A DNA stretch of 40,454 bases from Verrucomicrobiia bacterium (GTDB lineage: Bacteria > Verrucomicrobiota > Verrucomicrobiia > Verrucomicrobiales > DEV007). The notes beneath the pieces were generated by a model. It saw nothing but the letters and a program-made list of their open reading frames with translations, did no database searches and had not been told where the DNA came from. This document shows positions 39,195-40,454 of this stretch, piece by piece (the stretch's first letter is position 1; the number at the start of each line of letters is the position of its first letter). The stretch covers positions 1 through 40,454 of the forward strand of contig JAUIGD010000010.1 of the NCBI GenBank assembly GCA_030430255.1, in the 5' to 3' direction. Position numbers and translations under genes: made by a program.

Positions 39195-40454
39195 ATGCTT
39201 CGCCGCTTCCTCCCCACCACCTGCACCGCCCTCGCGCTCGCCATCGGTCGCGCCGACGCCGTTCCGCTCATCACCGAGTTCGTCGCTGCAAACGCGTCCT
39301 CCCTCGCGGACGGCTATGGCCGCTTCCCTGACTGGATCGAGCTCCACAACCCGGATCCGGCACGCGCCGACCTCGACGGCTGGACCCTCCACGCCGGCGC
39401 CGACTCTTGGCCTTTCCCCCCCGGCACGTCGATTGACCCCGGCGGCTACCTGATCGTCTTCGCCTCGGGCGCGCCCGCCACCGAGACCGACCCGGCAGGC
39501 TTCCTCCACACCACGTTCAAACTCGACACCGACGGCGAGCCCCTCGCCCTTCTGAGGCCGGACGGATCCCCCGCCTTCGCGTTCGCCGAAGTCCCGCGAC
39601 AGCGGGAGGACGTCTCCTACGGGATCGCCGGCGCCCAGCTGCCGCTCTTGACCCCGGGCTCGCCCGCCCGCCACCTCGTCCCGAGCGCCCCCCTCCCCGC
39701 CGGCTGGAACGAGCGCGACTTCGACGACTCGGCATGGGCGGACGGCGTCGCCGCAGTCGGTTACAAAACCTCGCCAGGCCCGGTGCTCGGCGGCGGTTCG
39801 GGCTTCTACACCGCCTATCAAATCGATGCCGACACGCCCGGCAACCAGACTTACGACGGCTCGCTCGGCATGGACTTCGAGGTCCTCGAGGAGATCCGCG
39901 TCACCCACCTCGGCGTCTTCGACGCCGGCTCCGACGGTCTCACCCTCACCCTCACCGCCCAGCTTTGGGTCCGCCCCTCCGCCGCAGCGCCACACGTCCT
40001 CGCCGCACGCACCTTCACCCCAGCGGACCCCGGCTCCCTCGAGGGTGGCAGCCGCATCAAAGCGCTGCCGGCCCCGCTCGTCCTCCCGCCCGGTAACTAC
40101 ACCATGGTCGCTTACGGCTACGGCGCCTCCGAACCCAACGCCAACCAAGGCACCGGCGCCATCGACGGCCTCGACATCGACCCGGGCGGCGGCTTGATCC
40201 AGTTCACCGGCGCCGGCCGCTACGGCGCCGCGGGCAGTTTCCCGGCTACGGTCGACGGCGGCCCCGCCAACCGCTACGGCGCCGGCACGTTCAAATACAG
40301 CCCGGCTTCCGCCGGCGACATCGGCACCGACATCGGCGCGGCCATGTTCGGCTCCTCCCCCTCCGCCCTCACCCGCGTCCCTTTCGACCTCCCGGCTCCG
40401 GAGGCCACCGACTCCCTCCAACTCACCATGGGCTACGATGCCGGCTTCGTCGCC
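39195..40454 (+). CDS. Secreted lamin-tail-domain protein with an inserted copy of the repeated domain, cut by right edge
   Basis: 420 codons are present with no stop before the window ends. A signal peptide (A-L-A-L-A-I-G-R-A-D-A) leads into a lamin-tail domain, ~24-140 (I-T-E-F-V-A-A-N-A, D-W-I-E-L-H-N-P, L-D-G-W-T-L, G-Y-L-I-V-F-A-S). A conserved module of verrucomicrobial lamin-tail proteins then starts (W-N-E-R-D-F-D-D-S-A-W, V-A-A-V-G-Y at ~172-190) and continues only at ~372 (I-G-T-D-I-G-A-A-M, T-R-V-P-F, L-Q-L-T-M-G-Y-D-A-G-F-V-A). Between these halves sits one copy of the repeated domain, ~206-368. The frame I read is not one with a long reported start, but it has the right codon bias throughout. 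Confidence 0.88.
   Translation, partial: MLRRFLPTTCTALALAIGRADAVPLITEFVAANASSLADGYGRFPDWIELHNPDPARADLDGWTLHAGADSWPFPPGTSIDPGGYLIVFASGAPATETDPAGFLHTTFKLDTDGEPLALLRPDGSPAFAFAEVPRQREDVSYGIAGAQLPLLTPGSPARHLVPSAPLPAGWNERDFDDSAWADGVAAVGYKTSPGPVLGGGSGFYTAYQIDADTPGNQTYDGSLGMDFEVLEEIRVTHLGVFDAGSDGLTLTLTAQLWVRPSAAAPHVLAARTFTPADPGSLEGGSRIKALPAPLVLPPGNYTMVAYGYGASEPNANQGTGAIDGLDIDPGGGLIQFTGAGRYGAAGSFPATVDGGPANRYGAGTFKYSPASAGDIGTDIGAAMFGSSPSALTRVPFDLPAPEATDSLQLTMGYDAGFVA

Overview
The window is about 40 kb of very GC-rich bacterial chromosome with a third-codon-position bias to G/C in every real gene. Several features point to the Verrucomicrobiota, or a close PVC relative. These are a PEP-CTERM sorting tail, a DUF1501 protein, a ThuA protein, a LamG/cytochrome c/DUF6797-type dehydrogenase, a lamin-tail-domain protein, and the C-terminal 'W-S-x-P-G-x-x-Y-x-I-E-S-S-x-D-L-x-x-W' module common in secreted proteins of that phylum. 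This taxonomic call is inference; no marker gene was compared.

Layout. 1-1800 (minus strand): a CNNM/CorC-type protein cut by the left edge, a small FmdB-type zinc ribbon, and ribosomal protein S14. 2106-9021 (plus): a translationally coupled three-gene operon (GTGA and ATGA overlaps). It encodes a transglutaminase fused to a DUF2126 putative amidoligase, a circularly permuted ATP-grasp fused to an alpha-E domain, and a second transglutaminase; its chemistry is predicted but, as far as I know, undemonstrated. 9300-14550: a DUF3307 membrane protein, tRNA-Lys(UUU), FabG, CrcB, ArgG, a GH3/NagZ-like hydrolase and a coiled-coil zinc-ribbon protein. 15000-18210: a GH67-like barrel protein, an SGNH hydrolase and cytidine deaminase. 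19019-25300: an AddB-like nuclease and a UvrD-type helicase that overlap with an unusual junction, then convergent ScpA. 25421-27339: two membrane-anchored proteins of unknown function. 27743-34795: DUF1501, ThuA, a zinc-type alcohol dehydrogenase lacking its structural-zinc cysteines, and a 1160-residue secreted haem dehydrogenase. 35111-40454: three consecutive secreted proteins that share one repeated ~165-175-residue domain, six copies in all, with calcium-binding TSP3-like linkers, a PEP-CTERM tail and a lamin-tail domain. The last gene runs off the right edge.

Between the genes lie at least two families of short non-coding dispersed repeats. Family 1 is ~184 bp, with CTAG-flanked terminal inverted repeats and an internal stem that shows a compensatory base change between copies. 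Family 2 is ~150-225 bp, with ends near CTAG-GAG..GTCGGAC. They sit side by side, and family 1 CTAG ends coincide with the TAG stop codons of two genes. They look like MITE-type elements moved by a transposase encoded elsewhere. They, a third short repeat and two minisatellites account for most of the long intergenic gaps.

The strongest candidates for undescribed biology are the six-copy secreted domain (including one copy placed inside another conserved domain), the CTAG repeat families, the coupled amidoligase/transglutaminase operon, and the AddB/AddA junction at a run of seven C with no normal start codon for the helicase.
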